A stretch of 24,071 nucleotides of DNA from Micavibrio sp. UBA5572. GTDB taxonomy: Bacteria > Pseudomonadota > Alphaproteobacteria > Micavibrionales > Micavibrionaceae. The number at the start of each line of letters is the position of its first letter. Within the stretch, counting starts at the first letter, position 1. Location: positions 1-24,071 of the forward strand of contig DIMG01000025.1 of the NCBI GenBank assembly GCA_002425415.1, read 5' to 3'. This document shows positions 23,894 through 24,071 of this stretch, piece after piece. The notes beneath the pieces were generated by a model, which was given only the letters and a program-made list of their open reading frames with translations, was not told the DNA's origin and searched no databases. The translations under genes were made by a program, and so were the position numbers.

Positions 23894-23911
23894 CTATCCC
23901 ATCAATTTGGG
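23887..23911 (+). repeat. Right copy of the island end repeat, over the integrase start
   Basis: Matches 14542-14566 in the same orientation at 23 of 25 positions. It contains the integrase start codons on the minus strand. Confidence 0.75.
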
Positions 23912-23936
23912 TGAGATTCTGTGATAGTCCATGATA

Positions 23937-23959
23937 CGGAATAAAACAATCAAATTCCG
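23937..23959. promoter_or_regulatory. Inverted repeat upstream of int
   Basis: CGGAAT (23937-23942) and ATTCCG (23954-23959) are perfect complements around an 11-base AT-rich spacer; GATA and TATC extend the pairing with one bulged base. The location in the 130-bp int-attR interval suits an operator or recombinase/Xis arm site. Confidence 0.4.
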
Positions 23960-24024
23960 CTATCCATTGTAAATAAACAGTTTTAGAGATGATATGATTT
24001 CTAGTGATACAAATTATCGGCAGA

Positions 24025-24039
24025 CATCCTCTCCGCCAT
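24025..24039 (+). repeat. attR core
   Basis: Exact 15-base copy of the tRNA-Ser 3' end (14482-14496) without the rest of the tRNA, marking the right boundary of the island. Chromosomal sequence presumably resumes after it; the final 32 bases show no gene. Confidence 0.92.
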
Positions 24040-24071
24040 ATTTATAATAGGGGCTGTACCAAATAATCAGT

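Larger units (their letters stand above)
14482..24039. mobile_element. tRNA-Ser-integrated genomic island, about 9.5 kb
   Basis: Bounded by 15-bp direct repeats of the tRNA 3' end, with an apparently intact P4-type integrase next to attR and an AlpA-like regulator, so it may still excise. There are no capsid, conjugation or clear replication genes, so it is an integrative island that would depend on other elements for transfer. Cargo: membrane proteins A and B, lipoprotein, small peptide, two small minus-strand proteins, XRE-ImmA, the 45-residue ORF and dGTPase. An IS5-family remnant inside shows earlier rearrangement. Confidence 0.92.

Noticed and set aside
1..24071. CRISPR array or cas genes
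   Set aside because: No regularly spaced identical repeats of 20-40 bases and no Cas-like protein; the only periodic region (14567-14705) is degenerate and lacks unique spacers.

Overview
The window looks like chromosome of an alphaproteobacterium, moderately AT-rich, carrying a tRNA-integrated genomic island. The evidence for the group is a DivL-type pseudo-kinase (a histidine-kinase-like protein with Tyr at the H-box), a psd-pssA phospholipid pair, an alphaproteobacterial-style RpoN, and a P4-type integrase with an AlpA-like partner. I cannot name the genus; a deep-branching lineage is only a guess.

Bases 1-14,495 are mostly core chromosome. From left to right they hold: a small DUF2924-like gene (an accessory type often linked to mobile DNA) with a strong terminator; a PhnA/YjdM-like zinc-ribbon gene; a putative HExxH protein; a decayed membrane-protein fragment; malate dehydrogenase (mdh); a membrane-anchored protein with RTX-type repeats; a GGDEF diguanylate cyclase; a LOG-family nucleotide hydrolase; a divergent psd-pssA-membrane protein operon for phosphatidylethanolamine synthesis; a Gly/Ala-rich protein of unknown function; divL; rpoN; a small two-helix membrane protein; and tRNA-Ser(GGA).

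Bases 14,482-24,039 are a genomic island of about 9.5 kb inserted at the 3' end of tRNA-Ser. A 15-bp copy of the tRNA end (14482-14496) recurs at 24025-24039, just beyond a tyrosine integrase that reads inwards. The module at the integrase end is int, a hypothetical protein, an AlpA-like regulator, a small protein and a winged-helix protein, all on the minus strand and tightly packed. The cargo comprises three envelope genes (two polytopic membrane proteins and a lipoprotein) plus a 50-aa membrane peptide, a minus-strand pair of small proteins, an XRE-ImmA/IrrE regulator-protease and, divergent from it, a 45-aa ORF followed by a dGTPase-family HD hydrolase. A truncated IS5-family transposase separates the cargo from the integration module.

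The least explained features are in the left half of the island. Two related structured leader sequences (about 14781-14973 and 16037-16171) precede the first membrane gene and the lipoprotein gene. Their hairpins are conserved through pairing-compatible changes, and each Shine-Dalgarno region can pair with a segment inside the leader. The attL side also carries a degenerate 60-bp repeat, and a 25-bp motif that recurs over the integrase start codon. Together the dGTPase, the small ORF and the ImmA-type regulator look like a candidate anti-phage cassette, but that is inference from gene content.
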